Source: JADJOY01 sp046331705 [NCBI: bacterium]
Lineage (GTDB): Bacteria; JADJOY01
NCBI GenBank assembly: GCA_046331705.1
Contig: JAXLQJ010000001.1
Location: forward strand, 310,001-374,000
Direction of reading: 5' to 3'
DNA length: 64,000 nt
The translations under genes and the position numbers were made by a program. The notes under the pieces are model-generated. The model made no database searches. It worked only from the letters and a program-made list of their open reading frames with translations, and was not told where the DNA came from. Positions 31,701-40,445 of the stretch are shown here, in pieces. Within the stretch, counting starts at the first letter, position 1; each line of letters begins with the position of its first letter.

Positions 31701-32817
31701 TTACGTGCTGGGGCGCTCGCTTCCACCCGTCCTGGCCTCGAGACGGACGATGAAATCCGCGATGGGAGCGGTGGCGGCGACATGGCCGGCGGCGGTCCAG
31801 TGCAGGTCGTGGGGGTAATAGTCGGTCTCGATCGAGCGCGCGGCGAACGCCGGGCGCAGATCGAGGACGGCAAGACCGGCCTCGGCGGCGACCCGTGCGA
31901 CGGTGTCGAGCTTGGCGTCGCACGCAGCGCGGCTCCCGGCTTCGAAGCAGCCCTTGTGCGGCACCAGCACGAGGCCGAGCGGCAGCGACCACTCGCGTGC
32001 GTCGCTCGCGAGCCGGCGGTAGAGCGAGGTCAGGAGGCGCAGCGCGTCGGGAGTGAGCGGCTCGTCGAGGGCGTTCCCGCCGCGTTCGCTCGGGCGGCAC
32101 GCTCGTATCGGTGCCGTGTCGTCGGTCCTCGGTGCGCGCCAGCTTGAGCCGGATCCGTCCGAGGAGCTGCGAGCGCGAGGTGATCCAGCGGTAGGCCGGC
32201 TGCTCCGCCAGCCACTGGATTCGCTTGGGCGGTGGGTGGGCGGAATACGCGGGCACCACGCGCGCGAGGCTCGTTCCGTCCGCGGCGAGCTCGAACGGGC
32301 GGCATTCGCGATCGTCGCGGGGATCGTTGGCGAAGAAGGTCACGAGCGCCACGTCGGGTCTGCGCCCCGAGGTCATCAGGTCTTCGAGGCGCGCCAGGTG
32401 CTGAGCCGTTCCGTGGCCGCCGATGCCGAGGTTCCACGCGTCCCAGCGGCCCGCGCCGCGCTCCGCGAGCGCCGCCGGCAAGCGCGCCACGAAGGTCTCG
32501 TCGTCCGCGACCCCTTCGCCGAAGACCATCGAGTCGCCGATCACCGCGACGGAGCGCGGCGCCGGCGCGCTCTCGGGCGATTGCGCGCCGGACCTGCGCC
32601 AGCCGCGCTCGTCGGTGCGGAAGGCGTGGCGGAAATCGACCGTCGTGATGAAGCCGTCGTTCGACGGCCAGAGCTCGGTGCAATACCGCGCGGAGGTGCG
32701 AAATCGCGGCGAGTTGAGTGGGATCGGCGCGGCGATCCGAAGCAGCGCCTCGAGGGCCGCCGCGCACGTCACGGCGAACGCCGCCGCGAGCCCCAAGCGC
32801 CGCACCCAGCGCTTCAT
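31701..32817 (-). pseudogene. SGNH/GDSL-hydrolase-like exported protein, single frameshift
   Basis: N-terminal part from the ATG at 32817: MKRWVRRLGLAAAFAVTCAAALEAL (membrane anchor or signal), then VAVIGDSMVFGEGVADDETF (block I with the nucleophile Ser), WNLGIGGHGTAQH (block II Gly) and VTFFANDPRDD (block III Asn). The frame shifts near 32100. The continuation, SERGGNALDEPLTPDALRLL and then VLVPHKGCFEAGS, ends with DLHWTAAGH (block V Asp and His) before a TAA at 31701. All catalytic blocks are present if one indel is corrected, so this may be a sequencing error or a recent mutation. Expected intact length is about 370 residues. Confidence 0.75.
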
Positions 32818-32848
32818 CGTGCGTGCGCCCTCGCGCCGCCCGCTCGGC

Positions 32849-34225
32849 TCACGCCTGCGCGGGCGGCGGCGGGATCACCAGCGAGCCCGGCTCGGCGGTC
32901 TCCAAGATGAGCTGCATCGCGTACGGCGCGCCCACGATCAGCGGATCGAGCGTGTAGTCGAGGGTCATGCAGAGGCCGAGGAGCAGCAGCATCGTGCGCT
33001 CGATGTAGAAGTAGCCCTCGGGATACTGGAAGGCGCGCGCCAGATCCGTGAACGAGACGTCGAGCTGCTTCAAGTCGGCGAAGTCGCGGATCACGTCCGG
33101 GCTCATCTTCGCGAGATCCTCGGGCCGGTAGCGCAGGATCTTCTCGAAGTAGTGCTTGACCGAGCGCTCGAACACCGCGCGATCGCCGGTCAGCGACTTG
33201 AAGCCCATCACCTCCACACCGTTGAGCACGAGCTGGTCGTTTCGCGAGATGTAGCCCAGGAACACCAGCCGCATCCCCTTCATCAGCTCCTCGCGGATCG
33301 GCTCCACCGCGCCGAAGTCGAGGACCACGATCTTCGGGCCCGGCTGCACCAGGAAGTTCCCGGGATGCGGGTCGGCGTGGAAGAGCCGGTCCTTGAGCAC
33401 CTGCTTGAAGAAGATGTGCGCGAGCTTCTTCACCACCGCCTGCGGATCGATGCCGGCGTCGATGAGAGCCTTGCGGTTGCCGATCTTGCAACCTTCCATG
33501 AACGTCATCGCGAGCACGCGCCCGCTGGTGTACTCGGGCACCACCTCGGGGCAGAGCACGTCCGGATCGTCGGCGAAGTTCGCCGCGAACGTGGCCATGT
33601 TGCGCGCTTCCGAGCGGTAATCGAGCTCGCGGCGCACCACGTCCACGATCTGCTCGCGAATGCGGTGGTAGTGGAAGTCGGGGAAGAACCAATCGAGGAT
33701 GCGCGTCACCCGCGCCAGGACCGCGAGGTCCATCTCCACGATCTTCTCGATGTCCGGGTACTGCACCTTGATGGCGAGCACGCGCCCGTCGGGATCGGTG
33801 GCGCGGTGCACCTGCCCCAGCGACGCCGACGCCAGCGGCACCGGGTTGAGCGCAAGCCCCATCTCTTGCGGCGTCTTCCCGAACTCCTCGCGGAAGCGCC
33901 GCTCGATGTCCTTGTACGGGTGCGGCGGCACCGCGTCCTGCAGGCCCACCAGCTTCTCGCTGAAGACCGGCGGCAGCACCTGGCTCATCACGCTCAGCAC
34001 CTGGCCGAGCTTGATGTAGACCGCCTTGAGCTCGAGGATGCCGTCGAGGACGCGCTGCGCGTTCCGCTCGTGGGTGCGGTCGATGCGCGCGCGAATGCGA
34101 TCCGCGCCGAAGAGCTTGTAGAGCGTGTAGAGCCCGATGTAGCTCGCCAGCACCTTCGCCACGAGCCAGTTGGCGCGGACGTAGCGCAGCGCGTTTCGAA
34201 TCTCGCTCGCGAGCGCCTCGCGCAT
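32849..34225 (-). CDS. ABC1/AarF/UbiB-family atypical kinase
   Basis: Member of the UbiB/ADCK family, ATPases linked to ubiquinone or isoprenoid lipid metabolism. The 458-residue protein has the diagnostic KxGQ-type N-terminal motif in AVYIKLGQVLSVMSQ, the Ala-rich nucleotide loop ASASLGQVHRA, the lysine motif LAIKVQYP, HADPHPGNFL (catalytic-loop region) and the metal motif VVLDFGAVEP. Length and motif order are normal. It has a plausible ribosome-binding site (AAGGGG) and promoter just upstream. No quinone-biosynthesis gene is nearby, so its substrate pathway is not known from context. Confidence 0.92.
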   Translation of the reverse strand: MREALASEIRNALRYVRANWLVAKVLASYIGLYTLYKLFGADRIRARIDRTHERNAQRVLDGILELKAVYIKLGQVLSVMSQVLPPVFSEKLVGLQDAVPPHPYKDIERRFREEFGKTPQEMGLALNPVPLASASLGQVHRATDPDGRVLAIKVQYPDIEKIVEMDLAVLARVTRILDWFFPDFHYHRIREQIVDVVRRELDYRSEARNMATFAANFADDPDVLCPEVVPEYTSGRVLAMTFMEGCKIGNRKALIDAGIDPQAVVKKLAHIFFKQVLKDRLFHADPHPGNFLVQPGPKIVVLDFGAVEPIREELMKGMRLVFLGYISRNDQLVLNGVEVMGFKSLTGDRAVFERSVKHYFEKILRYRPEDLAKMSPDVIRDFADLKQLDVSFTDLARAFQYPEGYFYIERTMLLLLGLCMTLDYTLDPLIVGAPYAMQLILETAEPGSLVIPPPPAQA

Positions 34226-34252
34226 GAAATCGCCCCTTCACCCCTCGCCGCT

Positions 34253-34263
34253 GGGATAGCACA
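34253..34263 (-). promoter_or_regulatory. Candidate -10 element upstream of aarF-like gene
   Basis: On the minus strand the bases read TGTGCTATCCC, the same extended -10 core as at the atp operon (6738-6748). The hexamer ends 27 bases before the ATG at 34225. I see no good -35 match. Confidence 0.3.
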
Positions 34264-34378
34264 TCCCCCCACCCGCGCTGGCGCCTCGGCCCGGACGGTC
34301 GCACCACGACGTCGCACGCGGTCGTGGTCTGGCGGCCCACCGGTCCCTCGGTGGGCCCGGTCGCCGCGCGCGTCGGCG

Positions 34379-35004
34379 TCAGCGCGCGAGCGCGTCGCCG
34401 CGGCGCGCGCGCCGAGGCGGGACGATCGATCGCGTCGATCTCCGCCCACAGCGCGTCGAGATCCACCGCCAGCCCCTTGCAGCCGGGCACGTTCCTGAAT
34501 CCGACCCGCCGCCGCGCTCAGCGAGCGGGTACCGCCGATCCCGCGCGAGCTCGTAGATCTCGAGCGTCCGCACCGCGGGATCGAGGAGCCAGTAGAAGGG
34601 CACGCCGAACGCGGCGTAGTCGTCGAGCTTCTCGATGCGACCGCCGGATGTCGCGCGTCGAGGCGACGCGACTTCCACCACGATCGTCGGGGGAACGTCG
34701 ATGAGACTGGCGCTCGCTGCCGGTCTGGCAACCCCCGGGAGATAAACGCCGAGGTCCTGCTTCGACGCGCGCGCGGCACCGCGAGCTTCGTTTCGGAGCC
34801 CAGCACCAATCCGCCGCGACGAGCGAGCCAGGCGCGCAAGAGCGCACCGAGCCAGAGCGACCAGTTCGTGCGTGACGGTGGGCCTCCTCTTCCTCCGAGC
34901 CGCCCATCGACCAGCGCTGCCCGGCTCGTCCTCCGGGGGGTCGCCCCATGCGCGAAGCGTCAGTACTGCTCGTCCGTCGCGCGGGCCGCGCTGCGAAGTC
35001 CCAT
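34379..35004 (-). pseudogene. Uma2-type (PD-(D/E)XK) endonuclease fragmenting through frameshifts
   Basis: Pieces in different frames reconstruct a Uma2-family protein: AWGDPPEDEPG and an EEEE stretch, LRAWLARRGGLVLGSETKLAVP, then PPTIVVEVASPRRATSGGRIEKLDDYAAFGVPFYWLLDPAVRTLEIYELARDRRYPLA, and PGCKGLAVDLDALWAEIDAI. The order and motifs (VVEV-SP, EK, YWL-DP--R) match Uma2 proteins of about 190-210 residues, which have a restriction-endonuclease fold and unknown biological function. At least four frame changes lie between 34480 and 34980. The likely start is the ATG at 35004. Confidence 0.72.
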
Positions 35005-35089
35005 GCCGCGAGAATACCACCCGCATCGCGCACCGCGACACGAGCCGACGCGTCCGAAAAACAGCGAAGGCGGGCGCCCAGCGCGCGCC

Positions 35090-37347
35090 TCAAGAGCCAG
35101 TCCCGTTTGTCCTCCCGGCGCGACGCGAACGCAACGAAAACCGAGGTTGACGTAGGCGTAGTCGGATCGAGGTTGAGGCCGAAAGCGGCGCGAAGGCTCC
35201 AGGGATTGAAGTTGTCGAAAGAGCCGCCCCGCACCACGCGGATTGCCCTTCTGGCGGTCCGGTTGGGTCGGTCACCTCGTCGGACGAGTACTCACCGTAC
35301 CAATCCGCACACCACTCCCAGACGTTGCCGGCCAGGTCGTGAACCCCCTCCGGCGTCTTGCCTGCGGGATAAGTGTCGACGGGAGTCGTGTCGCCCACGT
35401 TCATCCCAAAGTTCGCCCGCGTCTTGTCAGGCTTTTCGTCGCCCCACGGGTACTTCCTGCCGTTGGAGCCGCGCGCAACGAATTCCCATTGGGCTTCCGT
35501 TGGAAGCGAGACGGCTCGTCCGGGCTTTTCGGAGACCCAACGGCAAAGGCGTCGCGTCCTCCCAGGTCACGTTGACCACGGATGGTCTTCCTTCCTGGGC
35601 GGAATGGCGCCGTTCGCCCAGTGCGCCGGAGGTCGTGCTTCGCTGCCAGTCACGAACGCGGCGTACTGGCGGTTCGTCACGGTACTTGGCGCACTCGAAC
35701 GGGCTCAAGTGCACGGTGTGCACGGGTCGCTCGTGCTCCCGGCATCCTCGTCGTTGCTGCCCATTCGGAACGTGCCGCCGGGAACCGGCACCCACTGGAA
35801 GCCGAGATCGTTCGGCACGCTCGGCGCTTCCCGCGTGGGCGCTCGGGACTTCGAGATCGGCCCGAGCAGCGACTCGAAAGGAGATGGTGGGGGACCTTCC
35901 CGTACTTCTGCGGCCGCGACCGATGCCGCGAGCGGAGGCTTCGCCTCGCGGCGTGGCGGGGAGCCGAAGCGATCAGGTAGTGAAGGCCCACCCCGCTCAC
36001 GGTCTCGAAGATCGGAAGCTCATCCTGCAGCTTGTCGAACACACCGACATCATCAGCGCTAGCCTCACCACGCCCGGCATCCCGCGACGCTTGTTGCTTT
36101 GCCTCACGCCACGCGCGCGCCCTTCCGAGGAACTTGGTGAGGTTGCCAGGGTTCCCTGTGTGTTCGGTGCGGCGCAGATCGGTCTCCAGCGCTTCGAGGA
36201 GCAGGTGCCAGGTGACGACGGCTTCGGGTGAAACGTGCTCGTCATCCTCACCCAGGTATCCCGCATTCCTGGAGCAGCGCCAGCCGAATCGAAAGGTCGT
36301 TGAGGAAGCGCTTCACGTGGCGCGGGTGCCGGCTTTCGAGCACCCGCGAGATGGCCGCGGTCACGTTCTCGGTGAAGAGCGCCGCGTGCGGGCTTTGCGG
36401 CAAGAGCTTGCGCAGATATTCGATCGCACCTTCCGGGGTCACGTCCGGGAGATCGAATGAGACCTGGATCAGCTTCCAGAAACTTCGGCGGGTACTTGGT
36501 CTCGGCCTGGGCCAGGACGGCGAGCAAGCGTTCCCAGTCGAGGCCGAGGTAGAAGCAGACGCCCGGCGTGTCGAGGAAGAGGTTGATCGCTTCCAGCACC
36601 TCGAGCACGCGATCGGGGCGGCAGCGGTCGAGGTCGTCCAGGAAGACGGCGAGCGTTTCTCGCCGCGCGTCAATCTGGCTACCGAAGTTGTCGCCGAGCG
36701 CTGCCCAGCCGTGGAACCGGACGTACAGGAGCTGGCCGAAGAGCGGCTCGAACGTGTCGAAGAACGCGCGCTTCGCCTCGACCCCTGCGTACCTGCTCGG
36801 CAAGCCGTCCTCGAAGAAGAACGGGAACGCCTTCTCAGGAAGAGGCCGGCCGCCCATTCCTTGTGCGCGTCGATGAAGCGGGCCGCCTGCGTGAGCAGCT
36901 CGTCGGTGCGCATCCGGTCGAGGAGCGCTCCTGGCAGGCCCGCGAGGACGGTGTCTTCCTCCGGGCACTTCCAGGCGTTGAACCAGAGTGTCTTGACGAT
37001 CGCGGTGCATCCGCATCCGCAGGCGACAACGCCCCTACGTTGGGTTGGGCCCATAGACGGAAACGATCCCACCGCCGTCGTAGCCAATGGCGGGAACCCG
37101 CTGGCAGGGCGCCACCGCTTGCTTCCAGCATCGTCTGCGTGCGGTGCAGGAGCGTGGCCTTGCCACGCCCCAGCCACCGCGGACCACCACGGTGAATGGT
37201 GTGCGATCTCGGATTGAGGGCCAACTCGGCGAGCGTTCGCGCCAGGCCGTCGAACTCGAACGCGACCTCGTCGCCCTCCGCGTAGCGATCGGCGAAGACG
37301 TGCGCCATCCCGCCGGGGGGCGGCCACGTTGGATCCCGTTCCGTCAT
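35090..37347 (-). pseudogene. KAP-family P-loop NTPase fused to a formylglycine-generating-enzyme-like (SUMF1) domain, frameshifted
   Basis: From the ATG at 37347 the N-terminus reads MAHVFADRYAEGDEVAFEFDGLARTLAELALNPRSH, then a P-loop region (GGWG-GK spread over two frames), TLWFNAWK, and a clear KAP Walker B segment, LAVFLDDLDRCRPDRVLEVLEAINLFLD, followed by HVKRFLNDLSIRLALLQE. After a linker that includes KLQDELPIF come SUMF1/FGE-sulfatase hallmarks: HERPVHTV-LSPFECAKY, VNVTWEDA, VHDLAGNVWEWCADWYGEYSSD, RGGSFDNFNPWSLRAAF and the terminal NLGFRCVRVA. At least six to eight frame changes interrupt it. An intact protein would be about 740-750 residues. Context suggests one fused gene; function unknown, with a conflict-system role possible. 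Confidence 0.7.
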
Positions 37348-37586
37348 GGCGCCATCCCTAGCGCGATGCCGCTCGGCCTCGTGAGCCCCATTCGCCGCTT
37401 GCTCAATCTTCCGGGGAATAGTTTGGTGCTACTGAGTAGAACAACCCGCCACGGGAATCAAACGCTTGCGATTCCGAACGGGCGCTTCCGGGACCGAGTC
37501 GTTGGGCTCGCTGGGCCACGGTCCCGAGCGACGTCGGCGCGTGATAGCTCTATCGCCGAGCCGCGCGCGATGGTCAGCGTCGCCGT

Positions 37587-38792
37587 ATGCTTGCGGCGAT
37601 GCCGACCCGACTCGAAGCCAGCGCCCTGCGGCGCCGCGCGCGTGGTCTCGCGATCCTGGTGGTGCTCGCGGCTGCGGTGGACCTCGGCGGCGCGGCGCTC
37701 GCCGAGCGGCGCCATCCCTCGACGCTGGAGCCGGGTAGCCCGGCGTCGACGTACCGCATGCGCTCGCCGCTCTATCATCACGACTTGCGGCCGAACGTGT
37801 GCGCCACCGAGGCCTGGAACACGCGCCGGGTGCCGATCTGCACCAACAGCCTCGGGTTTCGCGACCGCGCGCCGCGCGAGATTCCGCTGCGGGCGCGCGG
37901 CCGGCGCGTGCTGTTGCTCGGCGACTCGGTCACGGAAGGGCTGGGTGTTGCGTATGCCGACACCTTCGCGGGGCTCTTGGACGCGCGCCTCGCACGCCAC
38001 GGCGTCGAGGTGCTGAACGGGGCGGCGGTGTCGTATTCGCCGTCGATCTACGAGCGCAAGACGCGCTACCTGGTCGAGGAGCGCGGGCTCGCGCTCGACG
38101 AGGTCGTGGTGTTCCTCGACATCTCCGACATCGAGGACGAAGCGCTCTATTACGCGACGGACGAGCACGGGAACGTCGTCGACGCACCCGAGGCACCGCC
38201 GAACGCCGCGATGCGCAGCAATTGGGGCGCCTCCGCGGCGGTGCCCCTGCGGCCCTGGTGGTCGTGGTCGCTCACGACCCGCGGGCTCCACGCGCTCAAG
38301 GACGCCGTCTATGGATCGGGGGATTGGCGCCCCGCGATCGTCGGCGGGTCGAAGCCTGCTCTGGATGCGCTCGCCACGAGCCCGCGCGCGAGCTGGACGT
38401 TCGACGACGAGACGTACGAGCGATTCGGGCGCGCCGGGCTCGAGCGATGTCGTGCGGCGCTCGGCCGGCTGCGCGAGCTGCTGGAGCGGCGCGGGGCGCG
38501 GCTCACCCTCGTCGTGTATCCGTGGCCGGCGCAGATCCTCGCTCATGACCGCGACTCGCGACAGGTGCGCTACTGGCGGGGCTGGGCGGCGGAGCACGGC
38601 GTCGCGTTCGTGGATCTCTTCCCGCTCCTGCTCACCGATGGCGATCCCTGGGAGGTGATCCGCGTCCACTACCTCCCGTTCGACGTCCATCTGAGCGAGC
38701 TGGGGCATCGGCGGGTGGCGCAAGCGGTGTCGGAGGTGCTCGAAGCCCATGCGCGGGACGCAGCGCCTCGGGTCGGCGAGCCGCCGCGGTGA
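37587..38792 (+). CDS. Membrane-anchored SGNH/GDSL-hydrolase-like protein
   Basis: A 401-residue protein with an N-terminal membrane segment (ARGLAILVVLAAAVDLGGAALA), the block I motif LLLGDSVTEGLGVAYADTF (nucleophile Ser), a block III-like VFLDISDIEDEALYY (Asn replaced by Asp-Ile) and a C-terminal block V-like LPFDVHLSELGH. Such proteins often acetylate or deacetylate surface polysaccharides. The ATG at 37587 or the in-frame ATG at 37599 could start it. Its stop overlaps the GTG of the following GT39-like gene (GTGA), so the two form an operon. Confidence 0.8.
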   Translation: MLAAMPTRLEASALRRRARGLAILVVLAAAVDLGGAALAERRHPSTLEPGSPASTYRMRSPLYHHDLRPNVCATEAWNTRRVPICTNSLGFRDRAPREIPLRARGRRVLLLGDSVTEGLGVAYADTFAGLLDARLARHGVEVLNGAAVSYSPSIYERKTRYLVEERGLALDEVVVFLDISDIEDEALYYATDEHGNVVDAPEAPPNAAMRSNWGASAAVPLRPWWSWSLTTRGLHALKDAVYGSGDWRPAIVGGSKPALDALATSPRASWTFDDETYERFGRAGLERCRAALGRLRELLERRGARLTLVVYPWPAQILAHDRDSRQVRYWRGWAAEHGVAFVDLFPLLLTDGDPWEVIRVHYLPFDVHLSELGHRRVAQAVSEVLEAHARDAAPRVGEPPR

Positions 38793-40387
38793 ACCGCTCG
38801 GTCGAGCGCATTCTCGTCACGCTCGCCGCGAGCGCCGTCGTGGCTGGGCTGGTGCTGCGCCTCCACGGTCTCGATCGCAAGGTGTGGTGGCCGGACGAGA
38901 TCGCCACCTGGAGCGAGCTCGCCGGGTGTACGGAGCGCGACCTCTGGACCTTCCACGACGGCCGCCCGCACACCGTCGCCGAGCGCATGCGTTGTCAGCG
39001 GAGCCACGCGGCGGTGAACGCGCTCGACGTCGCACGTGCGCTCGTCGATCAAGAGCCTCAGAATCAGCCGCTCTACTACGTGACCGCGCACGCCGCGTTG
39101 CGCGCGCTCGACGGTTGGCCGTGGGCGCCGCGGCTGGTGTCCGCCATCGCCAGCAGCCTCGCGTTGGCGGTGGCGTTCTTCCTCGGCGCCGAGCTCTTCG
39201 GCTCGTGGCGCGCGGGCGCGATCACCGCGGCGCTGGTGGCGGTCTCGCCGTTGCACGTGCGCTTCGCTCAGGAAGCACGGGTGTACTCGTGCTGGTCGCT
39301 CTTCACCGCGGCGAGCGGCTGGCTCCTCGTGCGCGCCTATCGACGCGACCGGCGCCGCGAGTGGTGGCTCTACGCCGCGGCGCAGGCGCTCGCCTGCCAG
39401 TCGCAGCTCCTCTCGATCCCGGTGGCGCTGGGTCAGCTGGCGTGGGGAAAGATCGTGAGCGCCACGCCGGGTGAGAACCTCGATCCACGCTGCTGGCGGC
39501 GCCACGTGGTGGCGGTCGCCGCGGCGCTCGCCACGCTGCTGCCGTGGAGCATCGGGGTGGCGCTGCACCGGGACGTCGCGGTGCGGACGCTCGACTGGAC
39601 CGCCGAGCCGATGCCGCTCGCGAACCTGGTGCGGCGTTGGTTGGGCATCGTGACGACGATCTTTGTCCGCACCGGCGCCGACGGAGGCTTGCTGGGAGCG
39701 GGAACCGACCTCGCCACGGAGACCGCGCGGCTCGTCCTCGGGCTCGCGATCTGCGTACCGGTCGCGCTGGCGTTCGCCCGGCTCGTGCGCGCACGGCCGC
39801 TTCGCGAGTGGGGATTCGTGGTGGCGCTGGGGGCGCCGGCGTTCCTGGCGCTGGCGATCCCCGATGTCCTGGTGGGCGGCCGGCGCTCGAGCATGGCGCG
39901 CTACCTGCTGCCGGCGTGGTGGGCCGTCGAGCTGGTGGTGGCGTGGGCGTTCGCAAGGGCGTTGCAGCCGCGCGCGCACTCGAGCGGGGTGCCGCGCGCC
40001 GCGCTCGCGAGCTTCGCGACGCTGATCGCGGCTGGAACGTGGGTCTGCGTGCGCGGCGCCGCGCTCGACGTGTGGTGGGACACCAACCCGGAAGTGCTGC
40101 ACGCGCTGGCCGCCGAGGCCGCGCCGGAGCGCTCGCTCGCTGTCGACGGAGTCGCGGCGCTCCCCGAAAGGCCCGGCTACGTGCTGCGCGACGTGCCGCC
40201 CTACCAGGTGCTCGCCTTCGCGCGCATGCTCGATCCCACGACCGTGCTGGTGGTCGACGGCCCGCCGCGCGCCATCCCGCCGGACTGTGTCGCTCTCTCG
40301 CTCTTCCTCGTGGATCTTCGCGCGCCCTCCACGCAGACGTATCGCTGCCCCGCGGGTGCGATCGAGGGAAGCGAGCGCGCGGGCTGA
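38789..40387 (+). CDS. GT39/ArnT-like membrane glycosyltransferase
   Basis: A 532-residue polytopic protein of the GT-C fold. The first extracytoplasmic loop has KVWWPDEIATWSE, with the acidic motif typical of the dolichyl/undecaprenyl-phosphate-sugar transferases, followed by QNQPLYYVTAHAALR and SPLHVRFAQEARVYS, which are classical for the PMT/ArnT group. About ten membrane segments follow; the last 110 residues are soluble. The GTG start overlaps the SGNH gene's stop, suggesting joint action on a lipid-linked or surface glycan. Confidence 0.85.
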   Translation: MNRSVERILVTLAASAVVAGLVLRLHGLDRKVWWPDEIATWSELAGCTERDLWTFHDGRPHTVAERMRCQRSHAAVNALDVARALVDQEPQNQPLYYVTAHAALRALDGWPWAPRLVSAIASSLALAVAFFLGAELFGSWRAGAITAALVAVSPLHVRFAQEARVYSCWSLFTAASGWLLVRAYRRDRRREWWLYAAAQALACQSQLLSIPVALGQLAWGKIVSATPGENLDPRCWRRHVVAVAAALATLLPWSIGVALHRDVAVRTLDWTAEPMPLANLVRRWLGIVTTIFVRTGADGGLLGAGTDLATETARLVLGLAICVPVALAFARLVRARPLREWGFVVALGAPAFLALAIPDVLVGGRRSSMARYLLPAWWAVELVVAWAFARALQPRAHSSGVPRAALASFATLIAAGTWVCVRGAALDVWWDTNPEVLHALAAEAAPERSLAVDGVAALPERPGYVLRDVPPYQVLAFARMLDPTTVLVVDGPPRAIPPDCVALSLFLVDLRAPSTQTYRCPAGAIEGSERAG

Positions 40388-40445
40388 GGTTCCGGAGGCG
40401 CGCGTCACGCGCCCGAAGGCGTGCGGTCCGAGGCGCTGCGCCTCG

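Noticed and set aside
35090-37347. Diversity-generating retroelement using the FGE-like domain as target
   Set aside because: No reverse transcriptase, template repeat or accessory gene is visible in the window.
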